Assembly: GCF_900188385.1 (NCBI RefSeq) | Contig: NZ_FZOI01000016.1 | Coordinates: 62,001-126,000 of the forward strand | DNA length: 64,000 nt | Origin: Azospirillum sp. RU38E | GTDB taxonomy: Bacteria; Pseudomonadota; Alphaproteobacteria; Azospirillales; Azospirillaceae | Reading direction: 5' to 3' | Shown: positions 52,186-61,575 of the stretch, piece after piece | Numbering within the stretch: the stretch's first letter is position 1 | Layout of the letters: each line of letters starts with the position of its first letter | The notes under the pieces: model-generated | The model's input: only the letters and a program-made list of their open reading frames with translations | Told to the model about the DNA's origin: nothing | Databases searched by the model: none | Program-made: the position numbers and the translations under genes

Positions 52186-55100
52186 ATGAAAAAGATAGGC
52201 AATCGTAGCCACTCACTGCGTGGCGCACTACTGCTTGGCGTGGCTCTGGGAAGCGTGGGGATGATCGAAGCGCCTGCCTTCGCTCAGAATGCAAGCGCCG
52301 ACCAAGTATCGGAAATCGTGGTTGTTGGATCGCGCATCCGCCGCGACACCTTCAATTCACCGTCGCCCATCCAGGTGATCAGCCGTGAAGACAGCGTACT
52401 GGCAGGGATGACCTCCACTGCTGAGATGCTGCAGAATGCGGGCATCACCAACGGCTCGGGACAGATCAATAATGCCTATGGCGGCTTTGTCACCGAGGGT
52501 GGCCCTGGCGCCAATACCGTCTCGCTGCGTGGCATGGGCACCGGACGGACCCTGGTCATGATCAACGGGCGTCGCGTGGCCCCTGCTGGCACGCGCGGTG
52601 CCATCGGGTCCGCTGACCTGAATGTGCTACCCAACGCCATGGTTGAGCGCGTTGAAGTGCTGCGCGACGGCGCTTCCTCCATTTATGGTTCGGACGCGAT
52701 CGCCGGCGTTATCAACGTCGTCACCTTGCAAAATGTCGAAGGCGTGACCGTTGAAGGCCGTTACAACCGCCCCCTGGAAGATGGTGGCGAAGAAATCCGC
52801 TCGTCCATTGTCGGCGGTACCAGTGGCGATCGTTGGAAAGTGGCCGGCTCATTGGAATATTATGAGCGTCGTGACCTGACATTGGCTGATCGCGATTGGA
52901 CCCGCTGCAATCTGGATTATCGCTTTGATCCGACCACCGGAAAGACGACCGATTATATCGATCCGATGACGGGCAAGCCGAAATGCTACCCGATCACCGG
53001 CACCGGCTCCAACGGTGTGACGATCAATACCATTGGTACCAACACGCAGGCAGGCGTTGGCGCACCGGGTTCGGTGGGCAGCAGCTTTAACCGTTGGCGC
53101 CCCAACTCGGCCATCGGCACCGGTCTGGTTGGTTTTGAAGGTGTCGGCGGCGGCGCGAACAATCTGAATGTGCGCGATACCTTCGACCCGCGGACATTGC
53201 AGCGCTCGCTGATCTCCCCGGCCAAGACCTACACCGCCTTTGGTCAGGGCTCCTATCAGACGGACATCCTGGGCGAAGCCGAAATCTATAGCGAGCTGTT
53301 ATACAACCGTCGCGAATCGTCGCAGGTTGGCTATCGGCAGCTGTCGCTGGATTATATCAAGGGCAGCCCCCTCATCCCGGCAAATCTGCAGGGCTCGACC
53401 TTCTCGTCCGTTCCCACCAATCTGACCGGAACCTCGCCGGTCGGTGTGCGCGCTTTCATCGGCTTCGGCAATGATCGCAGCGAGCAGACGGTCGATTTCT
53501 ACAAGGCCAACGCCGGTATCCGTGGTGACTTCACCCCGCTGGCGGGCTGGCGCTATGATCTGTCGTTCAGCTACTCCAAGTCCGACGCGACCTATGAGCA
53601 GCAGTCCTTCCTGACCGACCGGTTGGCCCAAACACTCAACGTCGTCGCCGCCCCGACGGGCTTCAATGCAGCCCTGGTGCGCCCGGGGGCCAATGGCGCC
53701 GGCGTTACCTGCGCCGCGAACATTGCCAACCCCGCTCTGGGCTGCATCCCGGCCCCCGTGCTGAACAGCGCGACCATCGGTGGCAATCTGCCGCAGGACT
53801 GGTCCAATTATGTGTTCCAGCGCGTTCTGGGCCATACCAAGTATGATGAAAAGGTTGCTTCCATTAACCTGGACGGCCCGCTTTTCGAGCTTCCGGCCGG
53901 CAAGGTGCAGGGTTCTTTCGGCGCGGAATATCGTGAAGCGAAAATCGACGATACGCCAGATATCAACAGCCAGCTGAGCAATCTGTTCAACCTCACCTCC
54001 TCTGCTCCCACGCGTGGCGATGACTCCGTCTACGAGGTGTTCGGCGAAGTTGAGGTTCCGGTACTGGCCAATCTGCCGATGGTCGAGGAGCTAACCTTCA
54101 GCGGTTCCGGCCGTTATACCCGTTACGATTCCTACGGTTCGGACTGGACCTACAAGGTTGGCGGTGTTTATGCACCGACAGGCTGGCTGTCACTTCGTTC
54201 GTCTTATGGCACCTCCTTCCGCGCACCTGCGCTGTTTGAGCAATTCCAGGGCGCCACTTCCGGCTTCCTCAGCTCGCAAACCGATCCTTGCAACAATTAC
54301 GGTGCAGCCGGCAAGAGTGCGGCCTTGCGGGCAAATTGCGCGGCTGAAGGTTTGGGACCGGACTTCCAGGCCACCAGCGGGATTCAGGTCGATTCCAAGG
54401 GTGGGGCTGCCTCGGGATTGGAAGCTGAAACCTCAAAGAACCTGACCATCGGCACGATCATCCAGCCTGAGCTGGCCCCGGAACTGGGTGATCTCTCGCT
54501 CGCCGTAGATTACTTCAAGATCAAGATCGATAATGGCGTCGAGCGCATCGGCGGCACGGAGATCCTGACTCGCTGCTACGAATCCTCTGGTTTCCGTGGA
54601 GCCGGCGGTTTGTGCCGTCTGATTTCCTCGCGTGAAGCCGGGACAAACCGTCTGATCGTGTCGGACAGCTACACCAATATCGCGTCGGCCCTTACTAAGG
54701 GGATCGACTATACGATCCGCTACGCCAACGAGGTTGGCCCCGGGACGGCAACGCTGAATGCAACGCTGACCCAGTTCATCGATCAGAAGGGCAAGACCTT
54801 CCCCGATGAGCCCTTCACGGAATATAATGGCACGCTGAACACGCCGAAATACTCCCTGACGGGTGATCTGACCTACCGCGTTGATGAATGGAGCTTCCGT
54901 TACGGGTTCGAATGGATTTCCGGCACCAACAGCAACGAGCTGCTGGAAATCGATCCGGCGACAGATCCGTATATTGCCAAGGTTGGCGATTACGATCTGC
55001 ATCACTTCTCTGTCCAGTATAAGGCTGACGACTGGAGTGTGGTCACCGGTATCCGGAACATCTTTGACCGCGAGCCGCCTAAGATCTCCTCCGGTCTGGT

Positions 55101-55203
55101 CGGGGACAAGGTCTCTTACAATCGCGTTGGCAATTCTCCGCTCTATAGCGGGTATGATTTTGTCGGCCGCCGTGTTTACATAACGCTGACTAAGAGCTTT
55201 TAA
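52186..55203 (+). CDS. TonB-dependent outer-membrane receptor
   Basis: 1005 residues. A signal peptide (GALLLGVALGSVGM, cleavage near AFA) is followed by a TonB box-like SEIVVVGSRI, a plug domain (SLRGMGTGRTLVMINGRRV, ERVEVLRDGASSIYGSDAIAGVIN) and a long beta barrel ending in Phe. It imports a scarce substrate using energy from TonB-ExbBD. The plug and size resemble receptors for carbohydrates, polypeptides or other non-siderophore substrates common in Sphingomonad-like bacteria, but the substrate is not predictable. No partner transport genes lie next to it. Confidence 0.95.
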   Translation: MKKIGNRSHSLRGALLLGVALGSVGMIEAPAFAQNASADQVSEIVVVGSRIRRDTFNSPSPIQVISREDSVLAGMTSTAEMLQNAGITNGSGQINNAYGGFVTEGGPGANTVSLRGMGTGRTLVMINGRRVAPAGTRGAIGSADLNVLPNAMVERVEVLRDGASSIYGSDAIAGVINVVTLQNVEGVTVEGRYNRPLEDGGEEIRSSIVGGTSGDRWKVAGSLEYYERRDLTLADRDWTRCNLDYRFDPTTGKTTDYIDPMTGKPKCYPITGTGSNGVTINTIGTNTQAGVGAPGSVGSSFNRWRPNSAIGTGLVGFEGVGGGANNLNVRDTFDPRTLQRSLISPAKTYTAFGQGSYQTDILGEAEIYSELLYNRRESSQVGYRQLSLDYIKGSPLIPANLQGSTFSSVPTNLTGTSPVGVRAFIGFGNDRSEQTVDFYKANAGIRGDFTPLAGWRYDLSFSYSKSDATYEQQSFLTDRLAQTLNVVAAPTGFNAALVRPGANGAGVTCAANIANPALGCIPAPVLNSATIGGNLPQDWSNYVFQRVLGHTKYDEKVASINLDGPLFELPAGKVQGSFGAEYREAKIDDTPDINSQLSNLFNLTSSAPTRGDDSVYEVFGEVEVPVLANLPMVEELTFSGSGRYTRYDSYGSDWTYKVGGVYAPTGWLSLRSSYGTSFRAPALFEQFQGATSGFLSSQTDPCNNYGAAGKSAALRANCAAEGLGPDFQATSGIQVDSKGGAASGLEAETSKNLTIGTIIQPELAPELGDLSLAVDYFKIKIDNGVERIGGTEILTRCYESSGFRGAGGLCRLISSREAGTNRLIVSDSYTNIASALTKGIDYTIRYANEVGPGTATLNATLTQFIDQKGKTFPDEPFTEYNGTLNTPKYSLTGDLTYRVDEWSFRYGFEWISGTNSNELLEIDPATDPYIAKVGDYDLHHFSVQYKADDWSVVTGIRNIFDREPPKISSGLVGDKVSYNRVGNSPLYSGYDFVGRRVYITLTKSF

Positions 55204-55233
55204 CGGCCTGACTTAACAGGACGTCTGCGTGAC

Positions 55234-55266
55234 GCTGCGGCATAGCAATATGCCGCAGCTTTTTTT
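55234..55266 (+). terminator. Intrinsic terminator after the TonB receptor
   Basis: An 11-base stem (GCTGCGGCATA and its complement, loop GCAA) followed by seven T, 31 bases after the stop. The remaining 230 bases before the cckA stop show nothing clear. Confidence 0.92.
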
Positions 55267-55496
55267 GCTAACATTATATCCGTGTCGAGCTGTGGGCGTC
55301 GGCGGACATCATACCAGCGGCATGAGCGACGCGGCGCTCGGGCGCAGCAAACCACTGGCGCCGTTTCCCCCACCCGGCGTTGGCGTGAAAACAAAATCCA
55401 GCCTGATCATCGCCCCTCCGGGAAGATGTCATGGTCCCACAGCCAGTTGGCCGCGACTTGCAGCGTGCCAAAGGGCCAATCATCGGCGGGTTGGGA

Positions 55497-57677
55497 TCAA
55501 TCGACCTCCATCACTTCCTTCACCTTGGCCGCCAGTTGTTTCAGGCTGAAGGGCTTGGGCAGGAACTCCGCCTTCTCATCATTGCCCAAAGTGCTGCGGA
55601 ACCGTTCCTCAGCGTAGCCGGAAATGAAGATTACCTTTACGTCAGGCATGGTTTCCCGCACGGCCCGGATCATGGTGGGTCCATCCATTTGCGGCATCAC
55701 CACATCGGTCACGATCAGATCGACCGCCGGGGGATTGTCTGCCGATAACAGTCCCAGTGCGGCCTCCCCGCATTTCGCCTCGATGACGTGATAGCCCTTG
55801 TTCCGCAGGGCGCGGGCCGCGAAAATGCGCACGGCATCCTCATCTTCCACCAGCAGGATGGAGCCCATGCCGGTCAGGTCGGAGCTGCCGCGCTCCTGCT
55901 TTTCAACGCTGACCGTCGCATCGGCCTCGTTGAAGCGGGGCAGATAGATGCTGAACTTGGCGCCGTCCCCCGGCGCACTGTCGACAAAGACGAAGCCGCC
56001 GGTCTGGCGGACAATGCCATAGACTGTGGACAGGCCCAGCCCCGTGCCGGACCCGACCTCCTTGGTGGAGAAGAAGGGTTCGAATATCCGCTCGAGATTT
56101 TCCGGCGGAATGCCGATACCGGTATCCAGCACCTCGATCACCACATAATCGCCGGCAGGCACCAGATCCGCTGCCCGTCTCACAGGCTCGCCCAGCGCCA
56201 GATTGGAGGTAACGATGGTCAGCTTGCCACCGCCCACCGCCTGCATGGCGTCGCGGGCATTGACGCAGAGATTGATGATCACCTGCTCCAGCTGACCCTG
56301 ATCCACCTTGACCAACCCCAGGTCACGGCCATGCAGCATCCGCAGCTCAATATTCTCACCAATCAGCCGGCGCAGCAGATTGGACAGCTCCGCCAGCACA
56401 TCGGTGACCGACAGCACGCGCGGCTGCAAGGTCTGCTGGCGGGAGAAGGCCAGCAGTTGGCGCACCAGATTGGCGGCCCGGTTGGCATTCTGCTTGATCT
56501 GCATGATGTCGGTGAAGGAGGTGTCGCCCGGCTTGTGCCGCAGCAGCAGCAGGTCACAGAAGCCGATCATCGCGGTCAGCAGATTGTTGAAATCATGCGC
56601 CACCCCGCCGGCCAGCTGGCCGATGGCCTGCATTTTTTGGGACTGGACGAACTGCGCCTCCAAGCTTTTTTGCCTGGTCATGTCAACGATATGCAGTACC
56701 AGCCCGCAATCGCCCGCCGCCTCCCCCTCCACCGGACGTGCATAGACCTGCACCACCGGGCCCGGCGCCCCGCGAAGCTGGACCTCGAACGGCACCTCCC
56801 CATCCCGCCCATCGCGCAGGGCCAGCAGGCGGGCCTGGGAGTCGGCGCGCTTTTCCCGCTGGAACAGCAGGCCGACGGACCGGCCCGCCACCTCTGCCAT
56901 TGGGATGCCGGCCAGGGCCAGCACCGTGTCATTGCACTCCGTCACCCGCAAATCTGCATCCAGCAGCACGATGCCGATGGGCGCATAGTCAAACAGCCGC
57001 TGAAACCGACGTTCCAGCTGCGCCAGGGCGGAATCGACGGCCAGGGGCGGGGGCGATACCGGCGTCGGCTCTGCCAGAGTCAGCGGGGCGGGATGGACCA
57101 GCCAGAGGATATGACCGGCAAACCCCTCCACCGGCCGGGCGGAAACGCGGTGAGACACCAGCTGGCCTGACGCGGCATCCGGAAAGGACAGCGTCACCCC
57201 CCCCGCCATCCCGCGCGCGGCGGCGGCGGCCAGCCGGGTCAGTTCCACCCCGGCGGTTGGGCTGGGGCTGCGGCTGGCAAGCGCCGTCAGCGGCGGTGTC
57301 TTACCCGGCCGGGCCAGATCACGGAAAGCCGGGTTATAGGCCAATGCCCGTTCATCCGGCCCCGTCAGCAGCTGTGGCAGCGGGCAGGCCTCCAGCGTGC
57401 GGGAAAATAAGCGCCGCTGCGCCTGCGTCGTCGCAATGCTGGCCAGCAGCATCCGCCCCAGCACCAGCCCACCAAATACCAGCAGGGCGGAAAAGGTCCA
57501 GATCAGCAGCCCAGCCCGCAGCCCCCCCGGCCATTCCGCCGGCGGCGGTCCTTCCACCCGGCCCATCAGCAGCAGCCCCGCCACCCCGGCCAGCACCAGC
57601 AGCGTCAAGCCGCCGCCCACCAGCCGCGCCGGGGGCATATCGGTGGGGAGGGCGAATTTTCTGGCACGCCTGCTCAC
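55497..57677 (-). CDS. cckA: CckA-like hybrid histidine kinase
   Basis: 726 residues. Two N-terminal membrane helices (about 18-37 and 50-72), PAS-like regions (about 110-330), HisKA with phospho-His361 in GGVAHDFNN, HATPase with NLCVNARDAM and GTGLGLSTVYG, and a C-terminal receiver with Asp658 in IVTDVVMPQMDG. CckA drives the CtrA cell-cycle and motility pathway. Location next to the flagellar export genes is typical of alphaproteobacteria. Confidence 0.94.
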   Translation of the reverse strand: MSRRARKFALPTDMPPARLVGGGLTLLVLAGVAGLLLMGRVEGPPPAEWPGGLRAGLLIWTFSALLVFGGLVLGRMLLASIATTQAQRRLFSRTLEACPLPQLLTGPDERALAYNPAFRDLARPGKTPPLTALASRSPSPTAGVELTRLAAAAARGMAGGVTLSFPDAASGQLVSHRVSARPVEGFAGHILWLVHPAPLTLAEPTPVSPPPLAVDSALAQLERRFQRLFDYAPIGIVLLDADLRVTECNDTVLALAGIPMAEVAGRSVGLLFQREKRADSQARLLALRDGRDGEVPFEVQLRGAPGPVVQVYARPVEGEAAGDCGLVLHIVDMTRQKSLEAQFVQSQKMQAIGQLAGGVAHDFNNLLTAMIGFCDLLLLRHKPGDTSFTDIMQIKQNANRAANLVRQLLAFSRQQTLQPRVLSVTDVLAELSNLLRRLIGENIELRMLHGRDLGLVKVDQGQLEQVIINLCVNARDAMQAVGGGKLTIVTSNLALGEPVRRAADLVPAGDYVVIEVLDTGIGIPPENLERIFEPFFSTKEVGSGTGLGLSTVYGIVRQTGGFVFVDSAPGDGAKFSIYLPRFNEADATVSVEKQERGSSDLTGMGSILLVEDEDAVRIFAARALRNKGYHVIEAKCGEAALGLLSADNPPAVDLIVTDVVMPQMDGPTMIRAVRETMPDVKVIFISGYAEERFRSTLGNDEKAEFLPKPFSLKQLAAKVKEVMEVD

Positions 57678-57720
57678 GTCTGCATTCTTCCTGACAAGGG
57701 TGCCAAGGCTTAACTCATTT

Positions 57721-57865
57721 GCATTGCTCAGAACCTATAGGTTCTGAGCAATGCCCTCAAGCGCCGGCGCCGACATCCGTCGGCTTGGCTTCACGCGGCA
57801 CAGGCCGCGCGGCGGCAGTCGCCGCCGTACACAGTTGCGATGAGGCGAACGCATCGCAACTGTGT
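57721..57865 (+). repeat. Structured intergenic repeat, copy C
   Basis: Elements: a 34-base perfect palindrome 57721-57754; conserved CCTCAAGCGCCGG; hairpin 57769-57784 with ATCC loop; linker TTGGCTT 57785-57791; hairpin 57794-57809; hairpin 57811-57826 with AGTC loop; terminal 14-base stem 57829-57842/57852-57865. It is more diverged than A and B are from each other, but the plan is the same. It begins one base after the flhB stop and fills the gap to cckA. Confidence 0.8.
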
Positions 57866-57866
57866 G

Positions 57867-58946
57867 TCAGCCCGGCAGGGGTTTGCGCTTCATTTTGAAC
57901 ACGTAGGAGATGATCTGCGCCACCGCCTTGTAATGGTCGGCGGGGATCTCCTCATTGACTTCTGCCGTGGCATAGAGCGCGCGAGCCAAGGCCGGGTTGG
58001 CGATCAGCGGTACATCATGTTCTTCCGCCAGTTCGCGGATTCGCATGGCCAGATGATCCACCCCCTTGGCCACCACCGTCGGCGCCCCCATGGCAGCGGG
58101 GTCATATTTCAGGGCGACCGCGTAATGGGTGGGGTTGGTGACCACCACGTCGGCGGTGGGAATATTGCCCATCATGCGGTTGCGGGCGCGTTCCATGCGC
58201 AGCTGGCGGATCTTGCCCTTGATCAGCGGATCGCCTTCCGCCTGCTTGAACTCGTCCTTCACTTCCTGCTTGGTCATGCGCATCTGCTGCATGAACGTAT
58301 AGCGCTGGTACAGATAATCGGCCCCGCCCAGCACCAGCAGCACCAGCAGCACGGCAAAAATGATGCGGGCCGCCAGCGATTGGGTCTCCCGCACAATATC
58401 GATCATCGACATGGCGATGAAATGATCGACCGAATGCCAGAGGGGGCGGAGCATGACAAAGACGACAATGCCGACAATCACCAGTTTCGCCAGCGCCTTC
58501 AGAAACTCCACCAGATTCTTCATGGAGAATTTCTGGCCCAGGGCTGTCAGCGGGTTGATGCGGCTGAAATCGAATTGCAGGAATTTCTCCGTGGTGACCA
58601 GGAATCCCACCTGCACCACGGAGGCCAGAACGCCCGCAACCATCAACAGCAGCAGCGGCACCGCCAGTGCCCCCACCACACTCATGGCCAGATCGCGCAG
58701 GATCAGTTCCAGCGTGCCGCCATCCATGGGGATGGCGTGGGGCTGTTCAATGAAGGGCAGCAGCGAGGCATCGATGCGCCGGAACGACCAGGGCAGGATC
58801 AACAGGATCAGGCCCAGGCTGGCCCCCAGCACGAACAGATGGCTGAATTCCTGGGATTTCGGCACCTGGCCTTTTTCACGCGCATCGGCCAGGCGCTTAC
58901 TGCTTGGTTCTTCGGTTTTGCTGTCATCATCCTGATCCTCGGCCAT
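57867..58946 (-). CDS. flhB: Flagellar export switch protein FlhB
   Basis: 359 residues. A charged N-terminus (EEPSSKRLADAREKGQVPKS) precedes four membrane helices and the cytoplasmic domain with the self-cleavage site NPTH (Asn271) in VVVTNPTHYAVALKYDP. FlhB sets export specificity in the flagellar type III system. It follows fliR on the same strand and is the last flagellar gene before cckA. Confidence 0.97.
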   Translation of the reverse strand: MAEDQDDDSKTEEPSSKRLADAREKGQVPKSQEFSHLFVLGASLGLILLILPWSFRRIDASLLPFIEQPHAIPMDGGTLELILRDLAMSVVGALAVPLLLLMVAGVLASVVQVGFLVTTEKFLQFDFSRINPLTALGQKFSMKNLVEFLKALAKLVIVGIVVFVMLRPLWHSVDHFIAMSMIDIVRETQSLAARIIFAVLLVLLVLGGADYLYQRYTFMQQMRMTKQEVKDEFKQAEGDPLIKGKIRQLRMERARNRMMGNIPTADVVVTNPTHYAVALKYDPAAMGAPTVVAKGVDHLAMRIRELAEEHDVPLIANPALARALYATAEVNEEIPADHYKAVAQIISYVFKMKRKPLPG

Positions 58947-58962
58947 GGCGTCCCTCCCCGGC

Positions 58963-59727
58963 TCACGGCTGCAGGATGTTGATCAGGTGGCCCTCGAACC
59001 GGGCCAGCCAGAACACCATCAGGCCGCTGAGGCTGAGCCCCAGCAACAACATGCCGAAAATAATCTGCAAGGGCATCCCCACGAAGAAGACCTGGATCTG
59101 TGGCACCAGACGGGCGATCAGCCCCAGCCCAAGATAGAACAGCAGGCCGATCACCGTGAAGGGGGCCGCCAACTGCATCCCAATCAGAAAACTATCCGCC
59201 ATCACCCGCGTCATATGCTGGGCGGCATCATCCACCGGCAGCCAGACACCCGGCGCGAACAGCGTATAGCTGTCCACCACAGCCAGCAGCAGCATATGGT
59301 GCAGGTCGGTGGCGAAGATCAGCACCAGCGCCAGCATGGACAGCAGCGACGAAAGCGCATTGCCGGACGTGGCCTGGGCCGGGTTGAAGCTCTGCGCCGC
59401 CGACAGGCCCACCTGATTGGCGATCAGCATCCCCGCCGTTTCCAGCGATGACATCAACAGGCGGGCAATGGTGCCCAAAAACAGCCCGGTCAGTGTTTCC
59501 GCCAGGATCAGGGTCAGCATCCCGCCCACCGTGGCGGGACGCGGCGGCATCGAAGAAAGCAGCACCGGCATCAGCAGATAGGAGACGCCAAGCGCGAACA
59601 GCAGCCGGATGCGGGCGGAGACAAACGGCTCCCCAAAGCCCGGCATCACCAGCATGGCGGCACCGACCCGCATGAACACCATCAGAAAGGCAAACAGCGA
59701 GCCGGCGATCAGCTGGTCAAGCTGCAT
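58963..59727 (-). CDS. fliR: Flagellar export gate protein FliR
   Basis: 254 residues with six predicted membrane helices; the segment FGEPFVSARIRLLFALGVSYLL and the C-terminal GLSLSGLMVFWLA are typical. It forms the export gate with FliP and FliQ. It overlaps the fliQ stop by one base and is 16 bases before flhB. Confidence 0.95.
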   Translation of the reverse strand: MQLDQLIAGSLFAFLMVFMRVGAAMLVMPGFGEPFVSARIRLLFALGVSYLLMPVLLSSMPPRPATVGGMLTLILAETLTGLFLGTIARLLMSSLETAGMLIANQVGLSAAQSFNPAQATSGNALSSLLSMLALVLIFATDLHHMLLLAVVDSYTLFAPGVWLPVDDAAQHMTRVMADSFLIGMQLAAPFTVIGLLFYLGLGLIARLVPQIQVFFVGMPLQIIFGMLLLGLSLSGLMVFWLARFEGHLINILQP

Positions 59728-60017
59728 CAGCCATCATCCCCATCGCGGGCCGTACCAACGGCAATGATCTTGTCCATCAGCCCTTCGGTGAAGACCTTCA
59801 GATGCCCATGCATGAAAGGCAGCAGAAAGACCATGGCGACGAACATGATCAGGATTTTCGGCACAAAGGTTAGCGTCTGTTCCTGCAGCTGGGTCAGCGC
59901 CTGGAACAGCGAAATGGCCAAGCCCACCACCAGGGCAATCGCCATCAGCGGCAGACTGACGATGATGGTGACAAAAAGCGCATCACGCACAATGTCAATG
60001 GCTTCCGCCTCGGTCAT
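59727..60017 (-). CDS. fliQ: Flagellar export gate protein FliQ
   Basis: 96 residues with two membrane helices (VTIIVSLPLMAIALVVGL and ILIMFVAMVFLLPFM) joined by ALTQLQEQTLTFVPK, the family hallmark. Core of the export gate with FliP and FliR. Confidence 0.95.
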   Translation of the reverse strand: MTEAEAIDIVRDALFVTIIVSLPLMAIALVVGLAISLFQALTQLQEQTLTFVPKILIMFVAMVFLLPFMHGHLKVFTEGLMDKIIAVGTARDGDDG

Positions 60018-60066
60018 GCCGGCGGTTCCTTCCCCTTGTACCGCACCGCCGGCAACAGGCCCGCCG

Positions 60067-60384
60067 TCACATCGGCATACGCAGGATTTCCTGATAGGCG
60101 GAGATCACCTTGTCGCGCACATTGACCACCGCCTGCAACGTCATTTCGGCATTGGTCACGGCGCTGACCACATCGGCCAGATCAGCCTTGCCCACCACGC
60201 CCTTGGCGGTCATGTCCTCGCCCTTGTGCATGGTGTTGATGGATGTCTCCACCGCCTCCTTCAAGGCATCCCCGAAGGAGGCGCCGTCCGCATTGCCGGC
60301 CTTGGCGGAGCCACCGGGGGCGGTCAGCCCGCGCTGGGCGGCATTGGCATAGGCGGCAGCGGCGTTGGAGAAGGGAATGGCCAT
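60067..60384 (-). CDS. fliE: Flagellar hook-basal body protein FliE
   Basis: 105 residues; the C-terminal ADLADVVSAVTNAEMTLQAV and VRDKVISAYQEILRMPM are diagnostic. FliE links the MS ring to the rod. It lies between flgC and fliQ on the same strand. Confidence 0.95.
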   Translation of the reverse strand: MAIPFSNAAAAYANAAQRGLTAPGGSAKAGNADGASFGDALKEAVETSINTMHKGEDMTAKGVVGKADLADVVSAVTNAEMTLQAVVNVRDKVISAYQEILRMPM

Positions 60385-60451
60385 GGCGGTGATCCGGCTT
60401 TCTAACGAGCATGGGCAACCATGGGGCCGCCCGGCCGTTCAGGGAGGGAAA

Positions 60452-60865
60452 TCAGTTGGCGCGCAGCAGGTCGACGGTACGCATGATCATCTGGCGCGTG
60501 GCGTCGATGGTATTGAGATTGGCCTCATAAGAACGCTGGGCCTCCCGCATGTCCGATGCCTCGATCAGCGAATTGACGTTGGGCGTCAGCACATAGCCAT
60601 CGGCATCGGCAGACGGGTGACCGGGATCATAGCGACGGGGAAAGTCGCTGCGATCCACATCGATCTTCTTCACCTTGACCTTTTCAACCCCGATTTCCTT
60701 GTCCAGCGCATTCTGGAACAGCACCACCTTGCGGCGATAGGGCAGGTCACCCGGCGAGGGGGCGGTGGAATTGGCATTGGCCAGATTTTCGGAAATGATG
60801 CGCAGGCGCGTGCCCTGCACCTTCATGCCGGCGGCCGACAAGGCCATGGAATTCATCAGGTCCAT
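60452..60865 (-). CDS. flgC: Flagellar rod protein FlgC
   Basis: 137 residues. The N-terminal MALSAAGMKVQGTRLRIISENLANANS and the C-terminal MREAQRSYEANLNTIDATRQMI match rod proteins of the FlgBCFG type. Proximal rod component. Confidence 0.95.
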   Translation of the reverse strand: MDLMNSMALSAAGMKVQGTRLRIISENLANANSTAPSPGDLPYRRKVVLFQNALDKEIGVEKVKVKKIDVDRSDFPRRYDPGHPSADADGYVLTPNVNSLIEASDMREAQRSYEANLNTIDATRQMIMRTVDLLRAN

Positions 60866-60894
60866 CTTATCCCTCCCCTATCGCGTCAGGCCGA

Positions 60895-61299
60895 TCAGCG
60901 CGGCGCCGTCATGGCGGTGCGCAGCATCCCCACCTGCTTGCGGTAAAGATTGGTCACCGTCTGGTATTCCAGCGCGTTCTGGCCGATCTTCAACATCTGT
61001 TCTTCCAGCACCACGCCATTGCCATCGGGCGCCGTTTCATAAGGGGTGCGTTCCTTATCGGCCTGGAACGGCCCCTGCTGCGGCAATGTGCTGGCCAGAT
61101 GCCCCTGCTTGCTGCCAGCCAGCCCCATTTGCTGATGCGCACGCAGTTGCTTCTTGAAGTCGAAAGCGGTCAGGTCGCTGGCCTGGAAATGCGGCGTGTC
61201 GGCATTGGCCACATTCTGCGACAAAACCTCCTGGCGCTGGTTATGCCAGGCCATCTTGTCGTTCATCATGCGGAACAAGCCGGTATCGCCCAGATCCAT
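60895..61299 (-). CDS. flgB: Flagellar rod protein FlgB
   Basis: 134 residues, with QEVLSQNVANADTPHFQASD near the N-terminus and the C-terminal NALEYQTVTNLYRKQVGML. First gene of the flgB-flgC-fliE-fliQ-fliR-flhB unit, with a sigma-54 promoter about 60 bases upstream. Confidence 0.95.
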   Translation of the reverse strand: MDLGDTGLFRMMNDKMAWHNQRQEVLSQNVANADTPHFQASDLTAFDFKKQLRAHQQMGLAGSKQGHLASTLPQQGPFQADKERTPYETAPDGNGVVLEEQMLKIGQNALEYQTVTNLYRKQVGMLRTAMTAPR

Positions 61300-61358
61300 G
61301 ATCCAATCCCCATCATCGGCCCAGCGGGCCGGACATCATATGCCTGACAGAATAGAAA

Positions 61359-61373
61359 GCAAAAAACGCGCCA
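61359..61373 (-). promoter_or_regulatory. Sigma-54 (RpoN) promoter of the flgB operon
   Basis: On the minus strand TGGCGCGTTTTTTGC has the -24 GG and -12 GC at the exact spacing, close to the TGGCACG-N4-TTGC consensus, with T following. It lies 60 bases before the flgB ATG. Sigma-54 control of flagellar genes is usual in this group. Confidence 0.8.
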
Positions 61374-61491
61374 TTCTGGCAGGCTGGCCGCATCTTCATA
61401 TGCCGACCGATGGGGGCAAGGGGTTGGCACCCTTCACACCTCATCTCATCACCATACTCCAACCCCACGGTTAATAAAGCGCAAATGCCGC

Positions 61492-61517
61492 TGGCCGGCC
61501 TGTCGCGGGGCCGGCCA
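61492..61517. other. GC hairpin between the divergent flagellar groups
   Basis: A 9-base stem TGGCCGGCC/GGCCGGCCA around an 8-base loop, 59 bases before the FlhB-like start. Role unknown; no T-run. Confidence 0.3.
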
Positions 61518-61575
61518 TTCTGTTATCCTGTTGGCTCTGTATCCTTTTCGCCCTCCCTTGCCGGGAAGCTTGCCT

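Noticed and set aside
57721-57865. Reading copy C as only a terminator pair for flhB
   Set aside because: The stem closest to flhB may terminate, but the shared ATCC and AGTC loops and linker with copies A and B show a larger common element.
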